Assembly: GCF_932274485.2 (NCBI RefSeq)
Contig: NC_065881.2
Span: 47,812,702 to 47,876,701 of the forward strand
DNA from: Patella vulgata
Taxonomy: Eukaryota > Mollusca > Gastropoda > Patellidae
Reading direction: 5' to 3'
Length of the DNA: 64,000 nucleotides
The notes below the pieces were generated by a model. It worked only from the letters and a program-made list of their open reading frames with translations. It did not search any database and was not told the origin of the DNA. The position numbers and the translations under genes are program-made. Shown piece after piece: positions 48,801 through 61,018 of the stretch. Every line of letters starts with the position of its first letter. Within the stretch, counting starts at the first letter, position 1.

Positions 48801-50024
48801 TTCGAGGGAACTTTGGCCCAGCGTAGTTTATTCAATTATTTGCATTGTGACATCTTGGAAAAAGCAATTCCATTTATTCTTGAAGTGCAGCGCTTGCACA
48901 GTGAACATTTCCTGCCATTTCATGTGAGAAAAAAAATCTTCGTTTGAAATCCTTCAGATTAGATGAGTTTATAGAATATTTTGGGCTGTATATTAGATAA
49001 TTGGCTCGCGGATAATGCTTATGATACATTTACATGAATTTTTACGGGTTTTGATTGTAGCTGGTTTTATTCCAATGTATTTCAATAACTGATATTAATT
49101 CAACTATTGACAGAGCAGCAAAGAACGGGGTTAGCAACATTGGGAAGATAGTACTTTACGCTTTTGTAATATTTCAAAATAGTGTATGCAGCACTGATTG
49201 AATTCCATAAGTTGCATTGGCAAAGAATGGCTGTGTCTAGGTATATGGGTTAGTGCTTTTACATGATGTTAGCTAGCGAATCACTAAAAAGACCGTAGTC
49301 TTGCACACTGATTAAATTGATCACTGTTTATAATCCCATGTGGTTAACTGACCAGTGATTAGGTGACAGGCCTACACATCTGTTTGAAAGCTTAAAAACT
49401 CTGATTAAGAGCTTTAAACATAAACAGTACTGGTTTTACATCGGATGATCACAACATATTGATACATTGATTAGCTTTAAAGTCTCCGGTCGCTATTTCA
49501 AATATTGTGAAAGTTGTATCTCTTTACAGAAGTATCAGTCAAACAATGGATGAATTCCGTTCAGTATTTACAATGATATGACGAATTGCATGGGCAATTA
49601 TCAACATCCGGTATCCGTTACGATTTAAACTGGATGTGGCAAAAACATGAAAGCGCCACATACGATCATCACTAAGATCCAAACCGGGATTTGTTCTCAT
49701 GACTAAATCCTAAATAATCAATTTGGGGATATTTAGGGTGGAATAAACCTTGAAGAATTAGAAATTGTCCGAAAAATGCAAATTTCGATCAACTACTTTA
49801 ACCTGGAAAATGATTCCCCGAGTTTAACTGTTGATCTTATTACGGCGTGTGGTCTAGTAAATCAATGAATTATCGGAACCGGGTAATCCGGGTTCAGTCA
49901 ATTTGGGACACATTCAGTATAGAAGAATCGTTTTATCCGAACAGGAAATAAATCAAAAATAATGTAACTGTAACAATAACCAAATATTTTTTTCACCATC
50001 TTTTTCTTTGTTTGTATTTTTCAG
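45895..50024. other. Erg intron (S3 to S4), remaining part
   Basis: No exon signal with coding content apart from the degenerate repeat at 46345. A short GC-rich hairpin-like CCGCCGTTCCTC ... AAGAACGGCGG lies at about 48673-48716. Confidence 0.6.
46345..46480. repeat. Degenerate tandem repeat around GTTTCAACCCAGTTGTT
   Basis: Five to six variants of TTTCAACCCAGTTGTT spaced about 20-30 bp (TTGCTTCAACTCAGTTG, GTTTCAACCGTGTTGTT, GTTTCAACCCAATTGTT, GTTTCATCCAAGTTGTG, GTTTCAGCCCAGTTGTT). The 62-codon open frame across it is the translated repeat. Confidence 0.7.
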
Positions 50025-50424
50025 ACAATGACAGTTACTGGAATCCTAAAACTTGCTCGATTATTGAGGTTATTGAGGGTTATTAGAAGAATTGAACAAT
50101 TCGCTCAGTATGGTGTAGCTGTGCTCCTACTTTTGATGGTGACTTTCACATTAATTGGACATTGGCTAGCTTGTATATTTTACGCAATTGCTAACGTAGA
50201 GCGTCCGCATCTACATGCTAGTATCAGTTGGTTAGATGTGTTAGCTGGCACCACTAAAAGACCATATTTTGTGAACGATACAACGAGTGGACCAACAATA
50301 CGGTCAAAATACATAACTGCTTTATATTTTACCTTTACCAGTTTAACCAGTATCGGATTTGGAAACGTGGCACCAAACACCAATGCTGAGAAAATATTTT
50401 CTATTTTTGCCATGATGCTTGGAT
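50025..50424 (+). CDS. erg: Erg K+ channel exon: S4, S5, turret, pore helix, selectivity filter
   Basis: 133 codons plus one base (TTTTTCAG|ACA ... GGA T|GTAAGT), joining to the exon at 60819. S4 (about 6-24) keeps every gating charge of ERG in register: K9, R12, R15, R18, R21, R22. S5 (about 31-56) has [14 protein letters not shown]. The turret retains the amphipathic helix typical of ERG (ISWLDVLAG) and a glycosylation sequon (N84-D-T). The pore helix and filter read [20 protein letters not shown], with filter SIGFGN, so it is K+ selective. Two positions differ from vertebrate ERG in a meaningful way: Thr105 (codon 50337-50339) is at the Ser620 position and Ala116 (50370-50372) at the Ser631 position. 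Both are the residues found in EAG, which does not inactivate. The reading frame is intact. Confidence 0.97.
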
Positions 50425-52137
50425 GTAAGTATTTTATGCCATTGAAAAAACGAAATCCATCAATTGTCATCCCCTTGTGCACCTTATAATATAATCATTA
50501 CAATCAATAGTGATTATTCTGTTTTTAAAAAGAATAAAATGTGATGGGGATTAACCAGTCTAATCTCAGAATGCCAATAAGGTCTTTTAATTCTTAAGTC
50601 TAATAGTTCAAATTGCTTACTCAAGAACAAACAATACACATTGAAAGTCTGAATCTCGGCAATTTCCTCTTCAGAATTAATTCCGCTGAAAATGGAAAAT
50701 TTACTTTATATGCAATCCACTGGAAGACTTCGAGGTGTCTTTCTGGATGAAGATTTTACTTTCAAACCTTTATTAAGAAACCACACACGTCTGTCTGAAT
50801 TTGAAGAGTCGCCATATAACACATGCTTCACTTCTTGTGAGCAAAAAAGGTCTAATATCAAGAACCACTTAATTCTTAGTAATTTGTTGTGAAACTATTA
50901 TTTGTGACACGTCATATCCCGCAGCCGTATAAATTTTTAACATTTCGATAGTTTATTCGCATGAGATACAAAGATACATTTTTTTTTTTTTTTTTTAAGT
51001 TAGATAGCATATATTTCCTAGGCGAAATTGAAAAGAAAAGCTCTCGCTTCGATAAAATTTTCAAATAGAATTTTTAATCCAGTATTCTTCACAAAATCCG
51101 AATGACCTACACACGATTATGCAGCTTGTAGTTTTCAGTTTTACGGACTATGGTAATATGAGCTCTTTTGAGAAAATAATATTACGATTACTTAACAATA
51201 TTGGTAAATAGGCTATATGAGATGTCCTTACGCCACAAGTTTGCCTGATCATTTGAGTTGGGCAAACGGTGAAAATTATTTGCTTAAATTAGAAAAAAAT
51301 GGCGCCTGGCTCTAAAATTTTAGTCTTTAATCATTGAAGTAACGATACCAATTTGAATGATTTTCATGGCGATAGTCCGTTGGTGATCGCTTTTGATGCT
51401 TAAAATGACAAGTTAGCAATCACCGTTCTATTAGTTATTGGTTTTGGAGGACGCTAGCCTGTCATTGGTCTCGATATTTTCTAAGGTAGAAGCATCAGAG
51501 ATGTCGACAAAGATAAATTGGTCTAGTTAATGGGTGTGAAAATTGATCAGTGAATTGTCGCTTTCTAACAGATACTTTCTAAGTTAGGTAGAAGAATTTT
51601 ATCAAATTTACTAAACCTTTTTCTTGAAAATTTGATGTTTTAAACTAGTGTAATGGTCCTCTTTCATTATTTCAATTACATATTGCCGTGTATATATATT
51701 TAAGCTCTTAGCAAAACGAGAAAAAGCTCCCTTGACCCATTCAGGAGTTCTAGGCATTCTACGGTGTCTTAGGTTGTGTTCAAGATTTATTCGTTTTTAT
51801 TTCCCTGGTGATTTTATTTCTTCTTCCGGAAAGCTAATGCGACGAGGGATGTACTATTATATGACAGTACCTTTGTGAGGTCAAGTCGTATACACTTCCC
51901 ATAATTGTGACTAATTTATGCATTATTTTTAAATATAAATTGATAATAATAAAAAATGATAATTCCAACTGCTGTATTAATACTGCATTCAACTCGACAA
52001 GAGTAAACTTAACAATAATTATAGGTTTTGTTCGAACTTATGACTTATTGACGCTGTTAGACGAGTTTAGCCGAGTTTTAAAATGCATATTTTAATCAAA
52101 ATGACGTCGTCTTATGGTCGCCAAGAACGTTAGAAAA

Positions 52138-52532
52138 GATGCATAATGTAACCTTTAGATAAAGAGGTGACATTGCTATAATAGTTCAAAATTAGATAAC
52201 GACAATTGAATATACTGATAAGTTCATCCTAATTACTTTATTATGATCAAAGTTATGAGTTTTTGAATTTTTGACAAGAGTGTCTCGATTGCCACGTACC
52301 ATTGCTATGGTAATAAACGACGTCTCGGTTATCCATTCTAACGTTAAACAATTAAATGGCACCGGTATTCAAATACATTCAATATCACATCCGTTCGATG
52401 GTATAGAGAGTTGATTATTGGACTTGGCATGTGAATAAATACCTAATTAATAATTAATTGGTGTAACATTTTAAGCTAAATAAAGAGACGGGCAATAGAC
52501 AGGTTTGACTCTTGCATAATGCATCTCTAACG
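52138..52532 (+). repeat. Interspersed repeat A, copy 5
   Basis: Bounded by GATGCATAATG and GCATAATGCATC, which are inverted. Carries GACATTGCTATAATAGTTCA near the start and TAATTAATAATTAATTGG ... CAATAGACAGG near the end. Centre related to copy 3 around GTCTCGGTTATCCATT. In the S4/pore to S6 intron. Confidence 0.8.
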
Positions 52533-53019
52533 TCCAATGTTCTTCGTGACCGGATTTGAAAGTGATTTTATCGTGTATTAAGATCCATAGAACACTCCTT
52601 GCAAAAACTCGTCAAGTGTGAGTGCATTCATTAAAGGTAAATAATTACTGTGACCATACATTCTACCTATTCTAATTAGTCTCATCACGAAATGCAAAAT
52701 TGTACAGTTCCTCAATTATGTTGCCGTCAGCCATTGTTTTAAAAAATTAAATTCGGAAATATTCTTTATCTACTTCCTGACTGTGATTGTCAGGAATGTA
52801 TATCAAAGAGAGTGAAACTCATCATATGGGTCATTAATATGTCTGAAAAGAGAAACAATAAAGACTGTCACGCTATCTAGTCGAAGCTATCTTGAATCGA
52901 ACAAATTTTTAGCCTTAAACTACGTTGAAAGTTAACTGTCTGTCATATTATATTTTTATATACAGAAGTCACATGTTATAATTAACCATGTTGTCATTAT
53001 TTCCAAACTTCAATGATTA

Positions 53020-53200
53020 ATTACAGGCCCAATATTTCAGACGGGAAGGCAAATATTGATTTTCAGACCATACATGATAAGTCTTGAGCCCCCAAAATAT
53101 TAAAATCCGCCAATCCTAACGGAGATAATAGCCGTCTATGGCTCATTTTCTATTGATTTCACGTCACCATCTTTATTTCTTTTAAATCATCTTTCGTCGT
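53020..53200. repeat. Possible diverged interspersed repeat C
   Basis: TCTATTGATTTCACGTCACC ATCTTTATTTCT resembles TCTATTGATTTCGCACCGCC ATCTGTATTTCT at 19395-19430, with weaker similarity upstream. The segment at 24955-25090 also shares AATATTTCAGAC and CATCTTTA. Old and uncertain. Confidence 0.35.
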
Positions 53201-56200
53201 CTGAACACCGAATTATTTTTCATAAAATGAGCCATTTATCATACACACAAAGACTAGAAAAACATTTTCATTTTTTTTTATTTTAATATGAAAATGAAAG
53301 TGAAATAAATACTTCTCACAATTCTCGATATATACTTGGTGCTTTCGTCGATATATGACCTAAAATGTCGGTCAGCCAGCTTCGTGTGTTTTCTTAAGCG
53401 GAGCTTATCCGCGACGATTATCCATTCCTAAATCTTCCCACTAAATGGGAAATTATCTCTTGGTAAATCCTCCCGTCTGTATGATGTTATACTTTATAAT
53501 TAATACAAGTGCGTCAAAAATTATCGGAACCGAGGAATGCCAATTGGATCGTTACCGTTGCCTTATATTTGGCAGATTTGAATTGAAACTTAGTATTAAA
53601 TTCTAAGGAAAAGACATTTCCTGGTACATGTTACCTCTTTTTGTTATGTTAAATAGAGTAACAACAAACGCGATTTATGTGACATAAAAAATCTCGCATG
53701 AACACATTTTCTAGAATTAAAGCACGTTTTCACAAACATTGTCATCACAAATAATAGAAGTAATAATTTATGGATGGATAAATCTCTGTTAAAAAATATA
53801 TATCAGTAACATTTTTAGCTATATAAACTAAATACAGAAAGATGCTTTTAGAAAAATTAAATCATGAATTCAGAGTAAACGGACATTCTACGTTGTAGGC
53901 ACCTGATTCAGTTGACATATTAAAAGGCGAACAAGGTTTATGAATGCAATTTGGTCTCTTGTGTATTAAAGCAAACACGAAAGTAAGAATTGAATCCAGG
54001 AATTTATGATATTAAATACGATCATCTTACTTATATTAAATCAATTGATATTTTACAAAACCATGACTAAAATGTAATAGAGACAAACTTTTGCCCCGGA
54101 TTTTAGAAGCGAAAAAGAATAACTGAGGCGAAATGCTAAAAACAGACATTATTCTTAATAATGTGATTTATAGAATAAATACTAATAGTAATAGGGCCAT
54201 TTAAAGAGCGTTATTCCACACAGAGATTATGTTCCAAGCGACTGTCAATTAAGTCAAGTTCCATTCCAAGGTAATACTAAACATAACCTCTAAACAGACG
54301 CCATATCATCGATGTAGTTTTGAATGTTGATATGGATGTGTTTAAAGAATGATAGGATGATCATTCGATCCGTATAATGTTGTGTATTTAAATGATCGCC
54401 CACTAGAAGATTTTAAATTGTATTTGGCGGATGTTAAGTAGAGATTTGTAATTCGGTCGGTTCAGTTTTTCGATTTTTCAAATGAATAAAACATATTACA
54501 TAAGCGTTTCGTGTACACTATAGTACACAGACACACGCATACGAATGATGTTGGACATCCGAGAACAAAAAGGTATACTCATTTAAATTCTTATTGTTGT
54601 TTTATGACACGCGGTGTCTCCAGTAAGATCCGAGGTTTGCAATGAATTTGCTCTCTTGTATATTTTTGTCAATGAAACAATGATAGTATTTCATGTGTTA
54701 TGGTGAAATACCTGTTTCATGCGATCCGTATATTTCTACAGATTTTTTACACAATATTCTGATTTTGTACTAACATACGTTTTTGTTACAGATCTGTTCT
54801 GCAAGTCATAGTTCTATTCATATTTGAATACAATAACTAATTCTAATTTTACGCCAAAACATAGCTCTGTATTATAATAATGGTATAATAAATTCACGGT
54901 ATATAGCATCGACTTCCAAAAACTATGTCAGATATCAATGGAGTACATCAAAAATAAAAGGAAACAACATTTTAATCAGATTGCTCTAATCAGGTCACAG
55001 TTATCTATGCCATCTAGTAGGACGTCAAACCCCATTTGATTCTATACCATCTACAGAAGAGGCATTATGAAATGGAGTTGTAAAACCAAAAGCTTTTAGT
55101 TTAATACTTTTATCTACATCAGTAATATTAGAAATCTGAGTTTCTGGTCATTTAAGCCTACATGAACGTCATCTCTTTCGATTAAGTAACTTTCAGTAAA
55201 ATGGCTTCTCTTTCGCCAGAGACCTTAATAGAAATTGTAAAACTTCTTTGTATAGCCTATTGATATTCTAGGAAACCTAATGATCTACGATTTCAATGTA
55301 TTCAAAGACTAATATTAGGCTTCTAATTTCCCGTAACCAGCTACACGATATTGCCGCATTCCATTTCCGCGGGAAATTACTAGGGTTTTTTCTTGAATAG
55401 AATGTGACTACTTTTGATGTCCCAGGAGGTCGGTCTTTGGCTACTAGAAATCAGTACCCTGTAAAGTCAAGTGGAACTAGACAGAAATTAGACATTATTT
55501 ATCAGGACTCGATAAATACATATGGTTTCTTAAGGGACTTAATTTTATGGATGTAGACTACTTAGTATTATTATTACGAGTATTACCTTGATAGTAATAT
55601 CTGGAATTAAATGATCCTACCAGGAATAGATAAAAAAATATATAAGGCATAGTCTACAAGATTTATATCTCTTAAAAATAACACTAGGGCACAATTTTTA
55701 AACGTTGGGCGACGATTCCCTTATAAATGTTTCTATGGGGTATACAATTTTTAGTGAAATTGCATACGCTGAGTTATTGCCAGATTTTTCCGATCTCTGC
55801 TGATTTTTAATAATGTTTGGACATTTGAATGTTGCGTCTCAAACTTAGTTCATCTCAAACGGTTACACAGCGGTATTGCGAAAACCTTCTTCGGCCAAGT
55901 GAATATTTAGAACGGGTCATTTTGAGTTCATCTAGACCCCGTAATGTATTCTGAATTCAACTGTCTAGAAGCATTCTGAAAAAGTATATTTTCAGTTGAC
56001 CCGATCTAATCTCTCGTCTGGCCAATGAAGTGTTACTTTTTCGTGGGCAACATTGGTTTTAGCCAATCAAATCGCTCAAATCACATCTCATGACTGAGTT
56101 GTCGGATATTTATATTGTCTAGAACAAAAAATATTTAGATGGATACGATACAAATTTCTATTATTATTTATATTTCCCGTCTATATATAAATAGTCTACC

Positions 56201-58399
56201 TTACGCCTTACCATTTCTCTCATAATTTCGGCGCATAAAACTGGACCACTGGCAATCCACTTCTATAATAATAGCTTTCAGAGCGTATCATCATCATATA
56301 CTTGATCATAAGGTAAATGGGTTCAAACACATCTAAAACGAGCAATTCAATTATCTGGAATCGAATATCATTTATAGACATTCAATGGCATTATACCAAT
56401 TTTTTTCCAAAATATCCCAAAGTTTTTGATAATTACTAAACAGAGAACGAATATAGGCTATTCGAGTCATGCTATATTGTAATTTAACCCACGCTATATA
56501 TTTGATGTTCTTGCATATTCTGTTTTAAGCTCTGTGGCGGTCGTTCGAAAACTTAATTATACTATGCTTGTGTGAAAAAATATTTGGTGTTTGTACGGCC
56601 ATTGATCAAGTGCAGCTGAATTTACTTCGGTCGTTGCAATCGTGTTAATAAAGCAACTAAATTATCCCAAGTGCCGTACCGGCACGTTACGAAAACAATG
56701 AATTTCCCATCACCGAGACACGCAATACGACAAGAATCGCAAAATAAACCCAGTGTTGTATATAATCTTGGGATTAGATTCAGGACCGCCTTGGCAGTTT
56801 CCTGGGGGCTCCACGAGCATAGGGGCCCCATGCTAATCTATGTATGTTGTGACTTGCTGTCAATAAATACATACTATACTATAATAAACTATATTACCAA
56901 TACAATAAATAATATGCTTCATATTATTCCAGTGAGTGGTTGTGTATAAGGGTCCCCAGTACACTGCTTTGTTCGAGTGCCAATAATGTTGTTCAGACGG
57001 TCCTGGCTTATTATTACATTAGAAACAGTTTTCAAATGTTTCGTATATAGTCATGTTATAGCGTTGTATGGGACCCTGAATTCGTATGGTTGTATGAAAT
57101 TCAATTATATTATTTCATTTTGTATGACGAACCATGCATAAATGACTCTATCAACAACTAAAATGAAGAGTCTTCCACATGCTGTTTTTACACAATCTTA
57201 TTTTTGTAATTAAATTATGGTAATACACCGTGGAAATGAAATCATATATTTTTTTTTAGATTGAGTGGAATTAAATTTCAATATTGATTAATTGACAGCA
57301 TGTGTTGAGATTTCTTTTCAACGTTCTGGGATTTCGAAAACAACGAGTCCTTATCTATATTTACATAACATTAAGCCGGGTCAAGTTCTGGAACATGAAA
57401 TATAATGTTGAGGGATATGACACTGGACTCAAAATAGATTGTTGTTTAAGAAGAATCTTCGGGACTTTTCTGGTTACTTATGAAACCCATGCACATAAAA
57501 AATTTCCCTGTTCGGGAAATATCATCCATTATGCGTTTCGCTTGCTTCAAATATGGACACAAGATAAAGTAAATTTTTGAATTCGGTTCTGATCGTAAAA
57601 ACATCGGGCTATTCGCGAGGGCATCTTAAACCATCGTATGACGCCTATGGAGTTTCTCAGGTTCCGGCAGCAACCTCGTGGGCGCTGGGCAAAAGCTTTG
57701 GCATGCCAAAAAATTGCCAAAAGACCTTGCGAAGGTTAATTTTTGTGTTGAATTCGTGTGTCCATTTTGCCCTTCAGAAGGCCATCATGAGGGTAGCTTG
57801 TCAATTCGTGTCATCTTGGTCTTTACTTCGTGTGATCATCGGTGCCATTGGGTATTTTACTCCTCATGGGGACCAATCTAATTAAAATACCGATCTATAT
57901 TTCGTTTCGGTTTTTTTTATACTTTCGATGGCCTATATACACTACATGAAGATATGACAAGTTATAGCGATAAATCACGTCAGCGGTCAAAAGACAGACT
58001 TATGGCCCTATGATGTCAGACATTTGATTAACCAATCAGCATTGGTGTTACTAGTGGATTACCCACAGTTCCGTGCAAAACACGCCTAAAGCTCGCCGTG
58101 ACAGACCGTTTCATTGGCTTATCCCTGACACCATTTAGAACACGAGTAAAATAACAACTCTTCCAGATCCAAGTGTAGTAAAGACAAGTAAAATGAAATT
58201 TTGAAGTATAAAAACGAAACGAAATAGGATCTGTGTTTTAACCAGATTGCATGAGGACTATACGAAGTAAACAAAATCTGCCCAATTGTCTTAGTAAGGC
58301 AACACAACTACATGTATATATGTGAAGCCCTCGCAATACCGTCGTGTAGTGGTCGTGTAATATATAGTACGATCACATCGAGATCGGTGAAGCGGCAAT

Positions 58400-60490
58400 A
58401 CTATATACCGGAAAACACCGGAAAACACCGGAAAACAACGGAAAACAACCGGAAAAACCCCAGAAAACACCATTTTATACTGAATACCGGAAAACACCGG
58501 AAAAACACTAAATACCGGAAAACATCCTAAATACCGGAAAACATCCTAAATAGGTAACCCGGAGCCTGGTCCTCTGTGTGCGGTTTTGGACCAAGTGAGC
58601 GCCGATGAAGGCAGGTCAAGGTCATGTTCGTTTTACAAATAGCCCCCCCCCCCCCAAAAAAAAAAAATCCGATTTTTTTTTCTCCCAAATTTTTGGGACG
58701 AAAAAAATTTTCTGTCCTCCCATCCCCAAAAAAAAAATCGAATTTTTCCGAAAAATTGGTTTTACAAAAAAAAAACATTCCGTAGGAAATAATTTTACAG
58801 AGAAATATACTGGAAAAAAAATGTTTTTTGAGGGTAATTTGGGAGAGAGTGGCGATCGCTCGCTCACCTCGTCCAAAACCACACACGAGGACCAAACTCC
58901 GCATTACTAAATAGCTACCGGAAAACTTAGAAGAGTAAACTGTGCCCGAGATTTTTTTTAGAGAGCGCGCCGCGCCGCGCCGCTCCGGGAGGGATCATCG
59001 TCAGGGTGGGACGGGGGGTGGGGTGGAATTGTCCAGTCACGTGACGAACATAGATCTTCCATTCCTCAACCCATATTATTTCCACAGTCATTGTCATTAA
59101 TCACAAATTACGGGATGATATACGAAAATGCAGGTTTACTTTGAAATAGTGCAAATGATACTTTTCCATCTACAATCTTCAGATCAAAGGATGCAAGTTC
59201 TTACACAGTGTAGCATAATTTGTGCAACAGAAGACATCTCGAATATCGATTATCGGAAAAAACATTTTCTCGGGGACATTTTTTTCCGATTACGCATTCG
59301 GTGTAAGTCTTCAGCCACCAGGAAGTGGTTAATATAGTAATGTTTTATTACGATAGTAGTACATAAAACAAATTGGTTGCCTGAGGTTCTCGGGGGTAAA
59401 GTAGCCTCATCGGCTAGAGTCCTCTATTTCACAAACAAAAACAACAATTGCTTCCTTGAAAATTTATGGTTCAACCCTTTTCACAGACGTCCAGCTTACC
59501 ACTTCCCGTCAATGCAGTAAGATAGAATATGTAGTTTCCTCATGGACAATTGGGCGAAAGTTGGGGTTTTCTCCAGGAAAACTGGTCAACGAGTTGGGGA
59601 ATAAAGCTCGAAAAGTAATCCAGAAAAAAATCCTGTGTGCGGCCCTCGGATTATGATGGAATATGTTGAATATTATTGTGGTTCAAGTGATTATATTTGA
59701 CCCTGGAATGAAAGTAAGCTCAGAAACAAGTAGATTTTTAGCCCTTCCAACGAGATGGATAGCTCTTGGAAAGGATAGACACTTTTCAGATTACAGCCTG
59801 TCCGAGAATTGCGTTGCATCCATTTCGTTTGGTGATTAGGACACATAGCGGTTAAACCTGGAACTTCAACTCGAACTATTCAGAGATTTATTAACTCGCT
59901 TTTGATGATACTTGCTGTTTTATGATGCGTATTTTTGTTACCTAGGGAGGAGTTGGCCTAATCGTGCCTTCCACTAATTCGTACCACCCTGATGCCAGCG
60001 TTACTGGTAAGAATCAGGAGACCGGCGCAACCGGCATATAACGGGGCCCTCAGAGGGCTGTGTTTAATCTACTGAAATACTGAAACACTGAAATCTACTA
60101 AAATTTACTGAAAACTAAAATTAAAATACAAAATAAAATATGGTCAATGACGGAGGTAGACTGATTGCGTGTTTTAAAACATTCAAAACATAATAGGCAT
60201 CAACAAAATTTTGGAGGAAAAAAATCGGATATTTTTTAATTTTTTTTTTTTTTTTTGGGGGGGGGGGGGGCTATTTGTAAAACGAACATCGTAATGACCT
60301 TGACCTTCCTTCATCGGCGCTCACTTGGTCCAAAACCGCACACAGAGGACCAGGCTCCGGGTTACCTATTTAGGGTGTTTTCCGGTATTTAGGATGTTTT
60401 CCGGTATTTAGTGTTTTTCCGTTGTTTTCCGGTATTCAGTATAAAATGGTTTTTCCGGTTGTTTTCCGGTGTTTTCCGGTATATAGTATG
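58400..60490. mobile_element. Inverted-repeat element with arrayed CCGGAAAACAC termini
   Basis: Left end 58400 to about 58680: an array of ATACCGGAAAACACCGG-type units (58405-58550), then GTAACCCGGAGCCTGGTCCT, TTTTGGACCAAGTGAGCGCC and a poly-C/poly-A stretch. The right end (about 60220-60490) is its reverse complement, in the mirrored order. A third, shorter inverted copy lies at about 58850-58925 (GAGGACCAAACTCC), so 58400-58925 is itself a small fold-back unit. No protein-coding frame with recognisable features is seen between; open frames here read through the inverted ends and homopolymers. Confidence 0.75.
58955..59032. other. CpG- and G-rich block
   Basis: GCGCGCCGCGCCGCGCCGCT followed by several G runs (GGGAGG, GGGTGGG, GGGGGGTGGGGTGG). 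The composition is unlike the surrounding AT-rich DNA, and the G runs could form a quadruplex. It lies inside the inverted-repeat element. Confidence 0.7.
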
Positions 60491-60818
60491 GCCCTCGGTG
60501 AAGACAGCAGAATTTGAGTAGCTTCAAGAGTTTGACACGTGTCATGGTAAGGTGGACATATAAATGTTTGATTAAATTTGAAATAAAGTTGAAATGTTCT
60601 GTGCTTTCTGCTCCCAATAATCTCCGATCAGCAGTTGAATTTCCCATGGTCGGTCAAAGGTTTTATATCATCGGGAGGTCACGTGACCTCTTACAGGATA
60701 TAATTCTAATTGAACTTTTTGACAACTTGGTAGTATCTTTTTAAACCCTAGGTTAATTGTCCATGATAAAGAAAGGATTCTATATAAACGGGTAATGACA
60801 AAAATCTTTTAATTTCAG

Positions 60819-61018
60819 CCTTACTGAGTGCTGCCATATTTGGTAACGTATCTTCTATCATGTTGAGATTATATCAAGGTTCTGATGAATACCATGAAAA
60901 TGTCCAGAGTATCAAAGAATTCATAATATTTCACCAAATACCAAAAACTTTAGCCAACCGCTTGCAAGAATCCTTTCAACATTCGTGGACCTATACTAAC
61001 GGTATCGATATGAACAAT
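60819..61018 (+). CDS. erg: Erg K+ channel exon: S6 end and C-linker
   Basis: 200 bases: two bases complete the split Ser codon from 50424, then 66 codons to AAT|GTAAGT, phase 0. It begins with the second half of S6, [15 protein letters not shown], then [20 protein letters not shown] and the C-linker [19 protein letters not shown] with [10 protein letters not shown]. The C-linker is strongly ERG-like; vertebrate ERG has [14 protein letters not shown] here. The S6 gating glycine region and the Phe656 equivalent (IFGN) are kept. The Tyr652 equivalent is Ser (AGT, 60827-60829); Tyr is present at this site in vertebrate ERG and in EAG. The acceptor (CTTTTAATTTCAG) is good. The exon starts about 330 bp after the end of the inverted-repeat element at 58.4-60.5 kb. 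Confidence 0.96.

Larger units (their letters stand above)
50425..60818. other. Erg intron (pore to S6)
   Basis: Contains a T16 run (50980), repeat A copy 5, possible repeat C and the CCGGAAAACAC element. A GC-richer block at 57610-57890 has two overlapping + frames (CVEFVCPFCPSEGHHEG in one) without a recognised domain or splice context. The rest is featureless. Confidence 0.7.

Noticed and set aside
57302-57885. Frames of 92 and 102 codons on the + strand
   Set aside because: No domain is recognised, several frames are open at once, and the region lies in an Erg intron with no fitting splice signals.
58527-58910. Overlapping frames of 86-125 codons on both strands
   Set aside because: They run through poly-C, poly-A and poly-T tracts and the inverted ends of a repeat element.
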